The notes under the pieces: generated by a model
What the model saw: only the letters and a program-made list of their open reading frames with translations
The model's database searches: none
Told to the model about the DNA's origin: nothing
Made by a program: the position numbers and the translations under genes
Assembly (NCBI RefSeq): GCF_003151135.1
Contig: NZ_QEQK01000005.1
Span: 62,001-126,000 of the forward strand
Source: Abyssibacter profundi
GTDB taxonomy: Bacteria; Pseudomonadota; Gammaproteobacteria; Nevskiales; OUC007
Direction: 5' to 3'
DNA: 64,000 bases
In this document: piece after piece, positions 57,251 to 64,000 of the stretch
Numbering within the stretch: the stretch's first letter is position 1
How the letters are laid out: every line of letters begins with the position of its first letter

Positions 57251-58656
57251 GCGGCGTCCCGCGCGGCCAGGAACTCGATGGCCCGGGCGATGCGAGTTTC
57301 GGTTTGCTCGCGACCCAGCAGTTCCAGCGTCTCGTCGATGGGAGGAGAAACCGCATCGCCAGACACCGCCACGCGGATGGGCTGGGCCACCTTGCCCAGG
57401 CCCAGTTCGCGGCGCTCGGCCACGCCATGGACCACGGCATGGGCGGCGGCGCCGGTCCATTCCGGCAGGGCCTTAAACCCTTCCAGCAAATCGGTGAGCA
57501 CGGCCTGGGCCTCACCTTTGAACCACTTCTTGACCGCCTTGTCGGCATAGGCCGTCGGCGCCTCATAGAAAAAGCGGCTTTTCTCGGTCATCTCAACCAG
57601 CGTCTTGCAGCGCTCGCGCTGGGACTCGATCACGGCGATGGGGTTCGGCCCCTGGGACAGGTCGATGCCGGCCTGGTCCAGATGCCACTGCCAGTGCTTC
57701 AGCACCTGGGCCGGGTCCATGGTTTGCAGGTGCTGGTGGTTGATCCAGATCAGTTTGCTTGGGTTAAAGGCGCCGGCCCCTTTCTGTACCTGTTCGATGC
57801 GGAAATGCTCCAGCATCTGCTCGCGGGTAAAGACTTCCTGATCCCCGTGTGACCAGCCCAGGCGCACCAGGTAGTTGAGCAGGGCCTCGGGCAGGTAGCC
57901 CTCGTCGCGGTAGCTCATGACACCGACAGCGCCATGGCGCTTGGATAGGCGTTTGCCGTCTTCACCCAGAATCATCGGCACGTGGGCGTAGACCGGCACC
58001 GTCGCGCCCAACGCCTCCAGAATCTGGATCTGGCGCGGGGTGTTGTTCACATGGTCGTCGCCGCGAATCACGTGGCTAATGCCCATTTCATAGTCGTCGA
58101 CGACCACGGTGAAGTTGTAGGTCGGCGTGCCGTCTCCGCGCGCGATGATCAGATCATCCAGTTCTTTGTTCTGGAACACGACCCGGCCTTTGATGAGGTC
58201 ATCAAAGGCGGTTTCGCCATCGTCCGGCGAACGGAAACGCACCACCGGGTCCACGCCTGGCACGGGGTCCTGGCGATGGCGGCAACGGCCGTCGTACATC
58301 GGCTTGCGTCCAGCGGCGCGGGCTTCCTCGCGCATGGCCTCCAGCTCCTCCTTGCTGCAATAGCAGTGGTAGGCGTGGCCGCTGTCCAGCAGTTGTTGCG
58401 TCAGGGCCTTGTAGCGATCGAACCGAGCGGTCTGGAATACCGGCGCCTCGTCGGCTTCCAGGCCCAGCCAGGCCATGCCGTCGAGAATGGCCTGCACCGA
58501 TTCGTCGGTGGAACGCTCACGGTCCGTGTCTTCGATGCGCAGCACGAAGCGGCCGCCTTGTTGGCGCGCGTACAACCAGGAGTACAGCGCGGTGCGGGCG
58601 CCGCCGATGTGGAGGTAGCCGGTCGGAGAGGGGGCAAAGCGAGTCGTGACGGACAT
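57247..58656 (-). CDS. gltX: Glutamyl-tRNA synthetase
   Basis: 469 residues. Class I synthetase: FAPSPTGYLHIGGARTALYSWLYAR (HIGH motif as HIGG), FVLRIEDTDRERST, the zinc-type region CYCSKEELEAMREE…CRHR, YNFTVVVDDYEMGISHVIRGDDH, and the KMSKS motif as GKRLSKRHGAVGV. The C-terminal anticodon-binding domain ends in LLGREQTETRIARAIEF. It charges tRNA-Glu with glutamate in the cytoplasm. It is the first gene of an operon with the M23 peptidase and PaaI thioesterase, an unusual set of companions. Confidence 0.97.
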   Translation of the reverse strand: MSVTTRFAPSPTGYLHIGGARTALYSWLYARQQGGRFVLRIEDTDRERSTDESVQAILDGMAWLGLEADEAPVFQTARFDRYKALTQQLLDSGHAYHCYCSKEELEAMREEARAAGRKPMYDGRCRHRQDPVPGVDPVVRFRSPDDGETAFDDLIKGRVVFQNKELDDLIIARGDGTPTYNFTVVVDDYEMGISHVIRGDDHVNNTPRQIQILEALGATVPVYAHVPMILGEDGKRLSKRHGAVGVMSYRDEGYLPEALLNYLVRLGWSHGDQEVFTREQMLEHFRIEQVQKGAGAFNPSKLIWINHQHLQTMDPAQVLKHWQWHLDQAGIDLSQGPNPIAVIESQRERCKTLVEMTEKSRFFYEAPTAYADKAVKKWFKGEAQAVLTDLLEGFKALPEWTGAAAHAVVHGVAERRELGLGKVAQPIRVAVSGDAVSPPIDETLELLGREQTETRIARAIEFLAARDAA

Positions 58657-58758
58657 GGCGTGAGATCAAGGGGGAGTAGCGGGCGCGTAGTGTACCAACG
58701 CGTTGACGCGCGCAGGCGTCGGCGCGAGGCTGTGCGCCCCCACCTGCGATGCAATGCC

Positions 58759-59595
58759 ATGGCCACGCTGTTTGTCGAGCAACTTGCCAATCTCGATTTT
58801 GCCCTGCTGGACCCCGAGCGCGGGCTGGTTGGCGAAACCTATTTGATGGATCTGGAGCTGTCCGGCGAACTGGATGCCCAGGGCATGGTGCTGGACTTTG
58901 GCCGGGTCAAGCGAGAAGTCCGGGCGGCCGCAGAGGCGCTGGTCGATCACAAGCTGCTGATCCCCGCGGCACACCCCGCGCTCGACATCCAGCCGGGGCA
59001 GGTCGTGCTGGGACTGGTGGGCGGCGGCGAGATCGAGGTCTGCTCACCGGATATCGCGTTCTGTCGCCTGCCGGCCATGGCCGTGACGGTGGAGACCGTT
59101 GCTGACGCCGTGTCGGCTGCCGTGCGTGCCGTGGTGCCGGATAATGTTGACGCCGTGCGCGTGCGGTTGCAGCCGGAGGCCATTGATGGTGCGTACTACC
59201 ACTATTGTCACGGTTTGCGGAAACATGACGGAGATTGTCAGCGCATCGCCCACGGGCATCGCTCCCGGCTGGCCATCACCCGGGCTGGCGAGCGCGACGC
59301 GGCGCTGGAAGCTCAATGGGCCGAACGCTGGAACAACCGGTTTCTCGCCACCGTGGACGATGAATTGCCGGCACAGCGACCGGGGCATCGTCGGTTCGGT
59401 TACGACGCGCCGCAGGGCCGATTCGAGATCGAGCTGCCTGAGGCACGGATTGACGTGATCCCGGGCGATACCACGGTGGAATGTCTGGCGGCTTACATGG
59501 CCAGAACACTGGCCGCGCAGCAGGGGCAGACGATGACGGTGCGCGCCTACGAGGGCCTGCGCAAGGGCGCGTTGGCCTCGGCCGAGCCTGCCTAG
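58759..59595 (+). CDS. Two-domain 6-pyruvoyl-tetrahydropterin/6-carboxytetrahydropterin synthase-like protein
   Basis: 278 residues from ATG 58759, about twice QueD length. The N-terminal T-fold unit has GETYLMDLELSGELDAQGMVLDFGRVKREV, with the family's DFG-x-VK motif, but no zinc His. The second unit has AYYHYCHGLRKHDGDCQRIAHGHRSRLAIT, equivalent to the zinc-binding H…HGH segment with the conserved Cys, and ends DVIPGDTTVECLAAYMAR with a Glu-containing motif. It is a fused, partly degenerate T-fold enzyme that could serve 7-deazaguanine or pterin synthesis. It starts 102 bases from gltX in the divergent direction. Homologues of this length should exist, but I cannot check. Confidence 0.78.
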   Translation: MATLFVEQLANLDFALLDPERGLVGETYLMDLELSGELDAQGMVLDFGRVKREVRAAAEALVDHKLLIPAAHPALDIQPGQVVLGLVGGGEIEVCSPDIAFCRLPAMAVTVETVADAVSAAVRAVVPDNVDAVRVRLQPEAIDGAYYHYCHGLRKHDGDCQRIAHGHRSRLAITRAGERDAALEAQWAERWNNRFLATVDDELPAQRPGHRRFGYDAPQGRFEIELPEARIDVIPGDTTVECLAAYMARTLAAQQGQTMTVRAYEGLRKGALASAEPA

Positions 59596-59660
59596 GCTGA
59601 GACCCTGCGCGGGCCGGGTGGTGGTAGCCCGCCGATAACTGGCCCGGCTTTTGCCGACTG

Positions 59661-59670
59661 TTTACGTAAA
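59661..59670. promoter_or_regulatory. Palindrome TTTACGTAAA in the promoter of the redox operon
   Basis: A perfect 10-bp palindrome in a short A+T-rich stretch (59658-59680), 53 bases before the ATG of the DUF1592-type gene. It could be an operator or promoter core. Nothing further is supported. Confidence 0.35.
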
Positions 59671-59722
59671 ATTTACTGAACGGCCCGGTCAGGGCTGATT
59701 CATCGTGATTGGGGAACGCGTA

Positions 59723-62386
59723 ATGCAGGGGTGCCACTTCAACGGGTCAGTCGGCCTTAAAGGCGGTCGCTGGCTTTTGCTCTTCTGTCTGCTGCCGCTG
59801 GCAGTGGCCTGCAGTGGTGATTACTCCGGCGAAGCCGATCCGGTCTCTGACGTCGCTGACCCGGTGGGCGGTGGCACAGGCGATGGCGCCGCGAACGATG
59901 GCAGCGGTGCGGGCGACGGCGGCGACACAGGCGATAGTGGCACGACTGATCCCGGTGAGGTCGGTGGCGATGACGGGGCCTCAGGTGCGGGACCGGATCT
60001 CGACAATGGCAAGCGCCAGTACACACAGCACTGCGCCAACTGCCATGGCGACCGCGGCGAAGGCGGTATCGGCCCGGCGATGACGCCGGCCCAGTGTCCG
60101 ACCTGCGTGGCACTGGAAACGCTCATCCCCGAGATCCACGACAACATGCCCTCGAGCAATCCGTCGCGCTGTATCGACGCCTGCGCCGAAGACGTGGCGC
60201 AGTACATCTGGGAGGGCTTCCCGGAAGACACCAGCGGCGGCGCGGTGGGTGATGGTCAGGGCGGCAGTGGCTCGGGCGACGCCGGTGGTGATGCGGGCGG
60301 GGGTGGCGGTGACGCCGGTGGTGATGCGGGCGGCGAGCCAGGGGGCGATACCGGTTCAGGTGACGGCTCCGGCGATGGCGCGGGCGACGACGGGTCTGGC
60401 CAGGATGGCACCGGCACCGGCGACGGCGGTGATGGGGGCGAAACCGCGCCAGAGCCGACCTGTTCAGTGGAGATGCGTTTCCAGAGCAACTGGAATGTGG
60501 GTTTTGTCACCGAGGTGATCATCCGCAACTTCAGCGGTGCGCCCATCGATGGCTGGGAGGTGGCCTTTACCTTCGACAACGGCCAGCAGATCACCAACGC
60601 CTGGAACACCGACCTGGTCCAGTCCGGCGCCGGCGTGTCGGCCCGGCATGTCGACTACAACAGCCAGATCGATGACGGTGCCGAGACCACGTTCGGATTT
60701 CAGGGCGAGCACGGCGGCACCAATGACATGCCCAGCGATGTGCGCTTGATTGCCGAGGGTTGCATCACGGCCAACAACAGCGCGGAGCAGGACACAGGCG
60801 ACGGCGGTCAGGGAGCCGATCCAGGTGACGGCGGCGGCGAGCCCTTGGCCTGTGCCGACAACCCGGGTGCAAGCCGCGTGCTGCGTTTGCTGACGCGCCG
60901 TGAGTACAGTCGCAGCATCACCGACCTGACCGGACTGACCACCGATTTCACGGCTGATTTTCCGGTCGAGGCGCGCGTGTCCGGCTATGACAACAATGCG
61001 CATGTGGCGGTGGTGACCAGCCGCCATGTCGATCAATATCTTGCCGCCGGCGCGGTCGTGGCGGAGCAGGCCGTTGCCCAGCGTCAAGGCGCGTTGCTGG
61101 AGGGCTGCAGCAGTGGGGATGCCTGCCTGCATGCGTTTATCGACCGCTTTGGACGGCGGGCCTTCCGGCGACCGCTGACGACAGCCGAGCGGGATGCCTA
61201 TCGTGACCTCAACCGCGACGAGCTCACCGGCGGCGACTTCGACACGGCCATGGAACTCATCATCCAGGCCATCCTGACATCGCCGAATTTCCTGTACCGG
61301 GCCGAGATCGGTACCGCCGCGGGCAATGGCGTTTACCTGCTGAGCGACTACGAAATCGCCACGGCCATGTCCTACCTGCTGTGGGGCAGCACCCCGGACG
61401 ATGCGCTACTCCAGGCGGCCGAGGAGGGCAGTTTGTCGACATCATCGGGTCGGCTGGCGCAGGCCGAGCGGCTATTGCAGGACGCACGCGCGCGCGAACA
61501 GGTGGCCGATTTTGCCGAACAGTGGATGGGGGCCTATCAGATTCTTGAGCAGTTCAAGGACGAGGAGATCTACCCCCGTTTCAACGATACCGTCCGGGAA
61601 TCCATGGCCGAGGAGTTCACGCGCTTCGTGACCCACGTGGTGTTTGATTCGGCCGCCGGCACCCTGGATGAGTTGTACACCGCCGACTACGCATTTCTGA
61701 ACGGCGTGCTGCGGGAGTTCTACCGGCAGCCCGGTTCGACCTCCGACCCCGCGTTCAGCCAACAGACGGTCACCGACGGCACCCGTGGGGGCATTTTGTC
61801 CACCGGCGCACTGCTGGCCAGTCACGCGCATTCCAACGAATCCTCGCCGATCAAGCGCGGCGTGTTCGTGCGTGAGCGTCTGCTGTGCCAGGACCTGCCC
61901 GACCCCCCTCAGGACGTGGACACCACGCCGCCGGGCCTGGACCCCAGCCTGACCACCCGCGAGCGGTTCCGGCAGCACACGGATGATCCGAACTGCGCGG
62001 GCTGTCACCAGTACATCGACGGCATCGGTTTCGGGTTCGAGCGTTACGACGGCGTGGGTGACTACCGCTCCACCGAAAATGGTCAGAACGTCGACGATTC
62101 CGGTGAGGTCGTGGACATCGAGGGTTTCCGCACCGGGACCAATGACCCGTTCTTTGGTACGCGCCAGCTGGGCACGCTGTTGGCCAACAGCCCGGCCGCC
62201 CAGGACTGCGCCGTCACCCAGTACTACCGCTACGCCCGCGGATACGCGGAGGGCGAGGCCGACGCCTGTGTGCTGGAAGACCTCACCCAGTCCTTCCGCG
62301 ACAGCGGTTTTGATCTCAGGACGATGCTGATGGACTTGATCGCACATCCCAGTTTCGTGCGCCGCACTGCCGGAGGTGACGCATGA
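59723..62386 (+). CDS. Lipoprotein with cytochrome c, CBM2-like and DUF1592/DUF1588-type domains
   Basis: 887 residues from ATG 59723. The lipobox is LAVACSG. Domains in order: a Gly/Asp linker; a cytochrome c segment with heme motif CANCH (about residue 106) and GIGPAMTPAQ; a long Gly/Asp/Ser linker; a CBM2-like module (CSVEMRFQSNWNVGFVTEV, GWEVAFTFDNGQQI, WNTDLVQSG, TFGFQGEHGG); then DUF1587/1595/1592/1588/1585-type regions (LLTRREYSRSITDLTGL, RRAFRRPLTTAERDAYRDL, SPNFLYRAE, GGILSTGALLASHAH, CAGCHQYIDGIGFGFERYDGVGDYR with a second CxxCH, and YYRYARGYAEGEADAC). This large set is best known from Planctomycetes and myxobacteria. It is probably a periplasmic or surface redox protein that binds polysaccharide. 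Confidence 0.88.
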   Translation: MQGCHFNGSVGLKGGRWLLLFCLLPLAVACSGDYSGEADPVSDVADPVGGGTGDGAANDGSGAGDGGDTGDSGTTDPGEVGGDDGASGAGPDLDNGKRQYTQHCANCHGDRGEGGIGPAMTPAQCPTCVALETLIPEIHDNMPSSNPSRCIDACAEDVAQYIWEGFPEDTSGGAVGDGQGGSGSGDAGGDAGGGGGDAGGDAGGEPGGDTGSGDGSGDGAGDDGSGQDGTGTGDGGDGGETAPEPTCSVEMRFQSNWNVGFVTEVIIRNFSGAPIDGWEVAFTFDNGQQITNAWNTDLVQSGAGVSARHVDYNSQIDDGAETTFGFQGEHGGTNDMPSDVRLIAEGCITANNSAEQDTGDGGQGADPGDGGGEPLACADNPGASRVLRLLTRREYSRSITDLTGLTTDFTADFPVEARVSGYDNNAHVAVVTSRHVDQYLAAGAVVAEQAVAQRQGALLEGCSSGDACLHAFIDRFGRRAFRRPLTTAERDAYRDLNRDELTGGDFDTAMELIIQAILTSPNFLYRAEIGTAAGNGVYLLSDYEIATAMSYLLWGSTPDDALLQAAEEGSLSTSSGRLAQAERLLQDARAREQVADFAEQWMGAYQILEQFKDEEIYPRFNDTVRESMAEEFTRFVTHVVFDSAAGTLDELYTADYAFLNGVLREFYRQPGSTSDPAFSQQTVTDGTRGGILSTGALLASHAHSNESSPIKRGVFVRERLLCQDLPDPPQDVDTTPPGLDPSLTTRERFRQHTDDPNCAGCHQYIDGIGFGFERYDGVGDYRSTENGQNVDDSGEVVDIEGFRTGTNDPFFGTRQLGTLLANSPAAQDCAVTQYYRYARGYAEGEADACVLEDLTQSFRDSGFDLRTMLMDLIAHPSFVRRTAGGDA
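60236..60450 (+). repeat. Low-complexity Gly/Asp/Ser-coding linker repeat
   Basis: Imperfect short direct repeats (GGTGATGCGGGCGG and variants) encode GDAGG-type linkers on the N-terminal side of the CBM2-like module. A matching shorter stretch occurs at about 59870-59990. Such DNA is prone to length change. Confidence 0.7.
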
Positions 62387-63702
62387 TCCGGCGTCCGGTG
62401 TCCCGCCGCGGCTTTCTGCGTGGCATGGCACAGGCCGGCGCGGCCCTGCCATTGTCTGCGCTGCTACATCGCTCTGCGCTGGCTGCAGAGGGCGGTGGCG
62501 TGCCGCGGGCGCTATTCGTATTCATTCCCGACGGCTGTGCGCCGGAGCTGTGGCATCCCAGTGGGGACACTTACAACTTCACGCTGCCGCGCATGACTGA
62601 CCCGCTAGAATCGGTGCGTCAGCACTGCGTGTTCCTCAGCGGACTGAACATGTACTCCGGTGGATCGACGCATGAGGGCGGGGTGGCCAAGGTGCTCACC
62701 GCCACCGGGGACATCTCCATGGATGTGTTCATCGGCCAGTACTTCAAGGATCAGACGCCACATGCGTCCATCCATCTGGGCGTGGCCTCGAATCATCAGA
62801 ACGGCTCCGGCTACATGTCCTACCTGGGTTCGGGGCAGCCGATTTCACCGGAGGACAACCCGTTGTCGGCCTACGAGCGGATGTTTGGTCCCCCCGGCGG
62901 GGTCGAGGACATCGAGAATCGCCGCAAGCTGTCGGTGCTGGACGCCGCCATGGGTGACCTCAATACTCTGCAGACCCGCCTGGGCCAGGCGCAGCGCCAG
63001 AAGCTGGAACTGCATATGGAATCACTGCGTGAGGTGGAGAACCGGATTCTCGCCGCCGACCAGGCGGGTGCCGGGGCCTGTTCCCAGCCGGATTGGAACC
63101 GCGAAGGCTGGACCATCCCCGAGGGGTATAACAGCTACCCGAAGTATCACGATCGGGATGATCAGTTCGCCACCGTTGGCAAGTTGCAGATGGACCTCGC
63201 CGTGCAGGCGCTCAGCTGCGACATGACGCGCAGCCTGTCGCTGCAGTGGTCGCACCCGGTTAGCCCCACGCATTTGCAACCGGAGACCGGTGCTTCGCAG
63301 CGGCATCATGATTCCTCGCATTTCGACGCCAGCAACCTGGCCTCGGCCGAGAATTTCGTGCTCTACAAGCGCTGGTTCACCGAGCAGTTTGCGTACTTGC
63401 TGCGTGAACTCGATGCGCAACCGGAGGGTGACGGGACGCTGCTCGACAACACCGTGATCTTCCTGTGTTCTGAGCTGGGTCACTCCTCGCGGCATGACCA
63501 TCGCAATATGCCGTTTGTGCTGGCGGGTCGCGCCGGTGGTCTGGAGACCGGCCGGGCACTGGATTATTCCTCGGCGCACAATGGCGACGGCGAGACGCAT
63601 GCCAAACTGCTGGTGTCGATTGCCAACGCGGTGGGCATCCCCATCAACAGTTTCGGATACACCGGCCACGGAGACGGGCCGTTGCAGGGGCTATACGCAT
63701 GA
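62383..63702 (+). CDS. DUF1552 domain protein, Tat-exported
   Basis: 439 residues. The N-terminus RRPVSRRGFLRGMAQAGAALPLSALLHRSALAAEG carries a twin-arginine motif (SRRGFLR), so it is folded before export. The DUF1552 body includes ALFVFIPDGCAPELWHPSG, FLSGLNMY…THEGGVAKVLTATG, RRKLSVLDAAMGDLNTLQTRLG, HDSSHFDASNLASAENFVLYKRWF, and VIFLCSELGHSSRHDHRNMPFVLAG. The last part resembles alkaline-phosphatase/sulfatase-fold (DUF1501-like) proteins. This family nearly always sits beside DUF1592-type genes. The reaction is unknown. It overlaps both neighbours by ATGA. Confidence 0.9.
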   Translation: MIRRPVSRRGFLRGMAQAGAALPLSALLHRSALAAEGGGVPRALFVFIPDGCAPELWHPSGDTYNFTLPRMTDPLESVRQHCVFLSGLNMYSGGSTHEGGVAKVLTATGDISMDVFIGQYFKDQTPHASIHLGVASNHQNGSGYMSYLGSGQPISPEDNPLSAYERMFGPPGGVEDIENRRKLSVLDAAMGDLNTLQTRLGQAQRQKLELHMESLREVENRILAADQAGAGACSQPDWNREGWTIPEGYNSYPKYHDRDDQFATVGKLQMDLAVQALSCDMTRSLSLQWSHPVSPTHLQPETGASQRHHDSSHFDASNLASAENFVLYKRWFTEQFAYLLRELDAQPEGDGTLLDNTVIFLCSELGHSSRHDHRNMPFVLAGRAGGLETGRALDYSSAHNGDGETHAKLLVSIANAVGIPINSFGYTGHGDGPLQGLYA

Positions 63703-64000
63703 CACGATGGATCTTCGCGGTAATGGGCTTGCTGGGGGCGGTGACCGCCAGCGCGGTGGAGCTGGGTCAGGTGGCGCCCGAGACCCGCGGCGAACGGCTG
63801 CTTTACGACCAGACGCTGGATCTGGCGGATCTGCGCGGCAAGACCGTTTTGCTGGATTTTTGGGCGTCGTGGTGCGGGCCCTGCAAGCAGTCGCTGCCCA
63901 TGCTCGATCAGCTGCGCAGTGACCTGGTGGCTGGCGGCTATCCCGATCTGTTCGAGATTGTCGCCGTGAATCTGGATGAGAACCCCGAGGCGGCACGCCG
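63699..64000 (+). CDS. TlpA-like thioredoxin-fold protein (3' partial)
   Basis: The first 100 residues are present and the window edge cuts the gene. A signal peptide (MTRWIFAVMGLLGAVTASA) is followed by the TlpA/ResA pattern: GQVAPETRGERLLYDQTLDLADLRGKTVLLDFWASWCGPCKQSLPML, with the redox CxxC as WCGPC, and EIVAVNLDENPEAARR. It is a periplasmic thiol-disulfide reductase, often serving cytochrome c maturation. Here it is translationally coupled to the DUF1592/DUF1552 pair and probably supports its heme or disulfide proteins. Confidence 0.9.
   Translation, partial: MTRWIFAVMGLLGAVTASAVELGQVAPETRGERLLYDQTLDLADLRGKTVLLDFWASWCGPCKQSLPMLDQLRSDLVAGGYPDLFEIVAVNLDENPEAAR

Noticed and set aside
57982-58758. 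Long plus-strand frame upstream of the QueD-like gene, giving a 537-residue product
   Set aside because: It lies antisense to gltX, whose HIGH and KMSKS motifs prove the minus strand is coding there. The real gene starts at ATG 58759.

Overview
The window is a high-GC chromosomal segment (roughly two thirds G+C by eye) from a Gram-negative bacterium, almost certainly a gammaproteobacterium. The evidence is the mix of genes: GreB, PurU, TesB, a CPA2/Kef-type antiporter, bacterioferritin beside a ferredoxin-NADP reductase, a TorF-type outer-membrane protein, a TonB-dependent receptor, many lipoproteins with a classical lipobox, and a LexA box of the CTGT-N8-ACAG type. The genus cannot be fixed. 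A free-living aerobe of the Nevskiales, Salinisphaerales or Lysobacterales sort would fit, but that is inference. Genes are tightly packed, with many 4-base ATGA/GTGA overlaps. No rRNA, tRNA or CRISPR array was seen.

Layout. 1-9.7 kb: housekeeping and small metabolic genes on both strands (LON-domain protein, lipoprotein, GNAT, L,D-transpeptidase, Kef-type antiporter, alpha/beta hydrolase, TesB, YggU, PurU, YiiD-type thioesterase, SDR, TorF porin). 9.8-16.1 kb: an ECF sigma factor, zinc-finger anti-sigma factor and subtilase lipoprotein operon, then a 1174-residue beta-helix surface protein that ends in a strong terminator. 16.2-20.7 kb: a four-gene Gld-like ABC exporter operon on the minus strand. 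20.9-24.4 kb: SDR, GreB, a DoxX-like protein, and a radical SAM gene preceded by a LexA box. Behind that gene lie two tail-to-tail copies of a structured repeat. 24.4-26.8 kb: tandem-GST protein, class II DAHP synthase and two tiny membrane proteins. 26.8-30.0 kb: an ECF sigma/RskA-like anti-sigma/rhodanese operon divergent from an exported MsrA, then a YHS protein.

30.1-35.2 kb is a compact mobile element of lower G+C. It has three tyrosine-recombinase-family genes and a small HTH plus coiled-coil protein, all overlapping, with short repeats at its borders and no cargo. From 35.3 kb chromosomal genes resume: M1 aminopeptidase, a lipase pair, a YRG-motif protein, transaldolase, a polymer-forming lipoprotein, Bfr and Fpr, crotonase and VOC, and a penicillin-acylase-type lipoprotein. 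48-56 kb looks like uptake and oxidation of a hydrophobic substrate (FMO-type monooxygenase plus epimerase, divergent AraC regulator, TonB receptor, DUF819 permease, SDR). 56-59.6 kb holds gltX with an M23 peptidase and a PaaI thioesterase, then a two-domain QueD-like protein. 59.7-64 kb is an exported redox operon: a DUF1592-type cytochrome with a CBM2-like module, a Tat-exported DUF1552 protein and a TlpA thioredoxin cut by the window edge.

The observations most worth following are the covarying structured repeat (24.1-24.4 kb), the cargo-less recombinase element, the anti-sigma factor whose periplasmic domain resembles a subtilase prodomain, the internal sorting and lipobox-like segment in the beta-helix protein, and the CBM2-cytochrome-DUF1592 operon.
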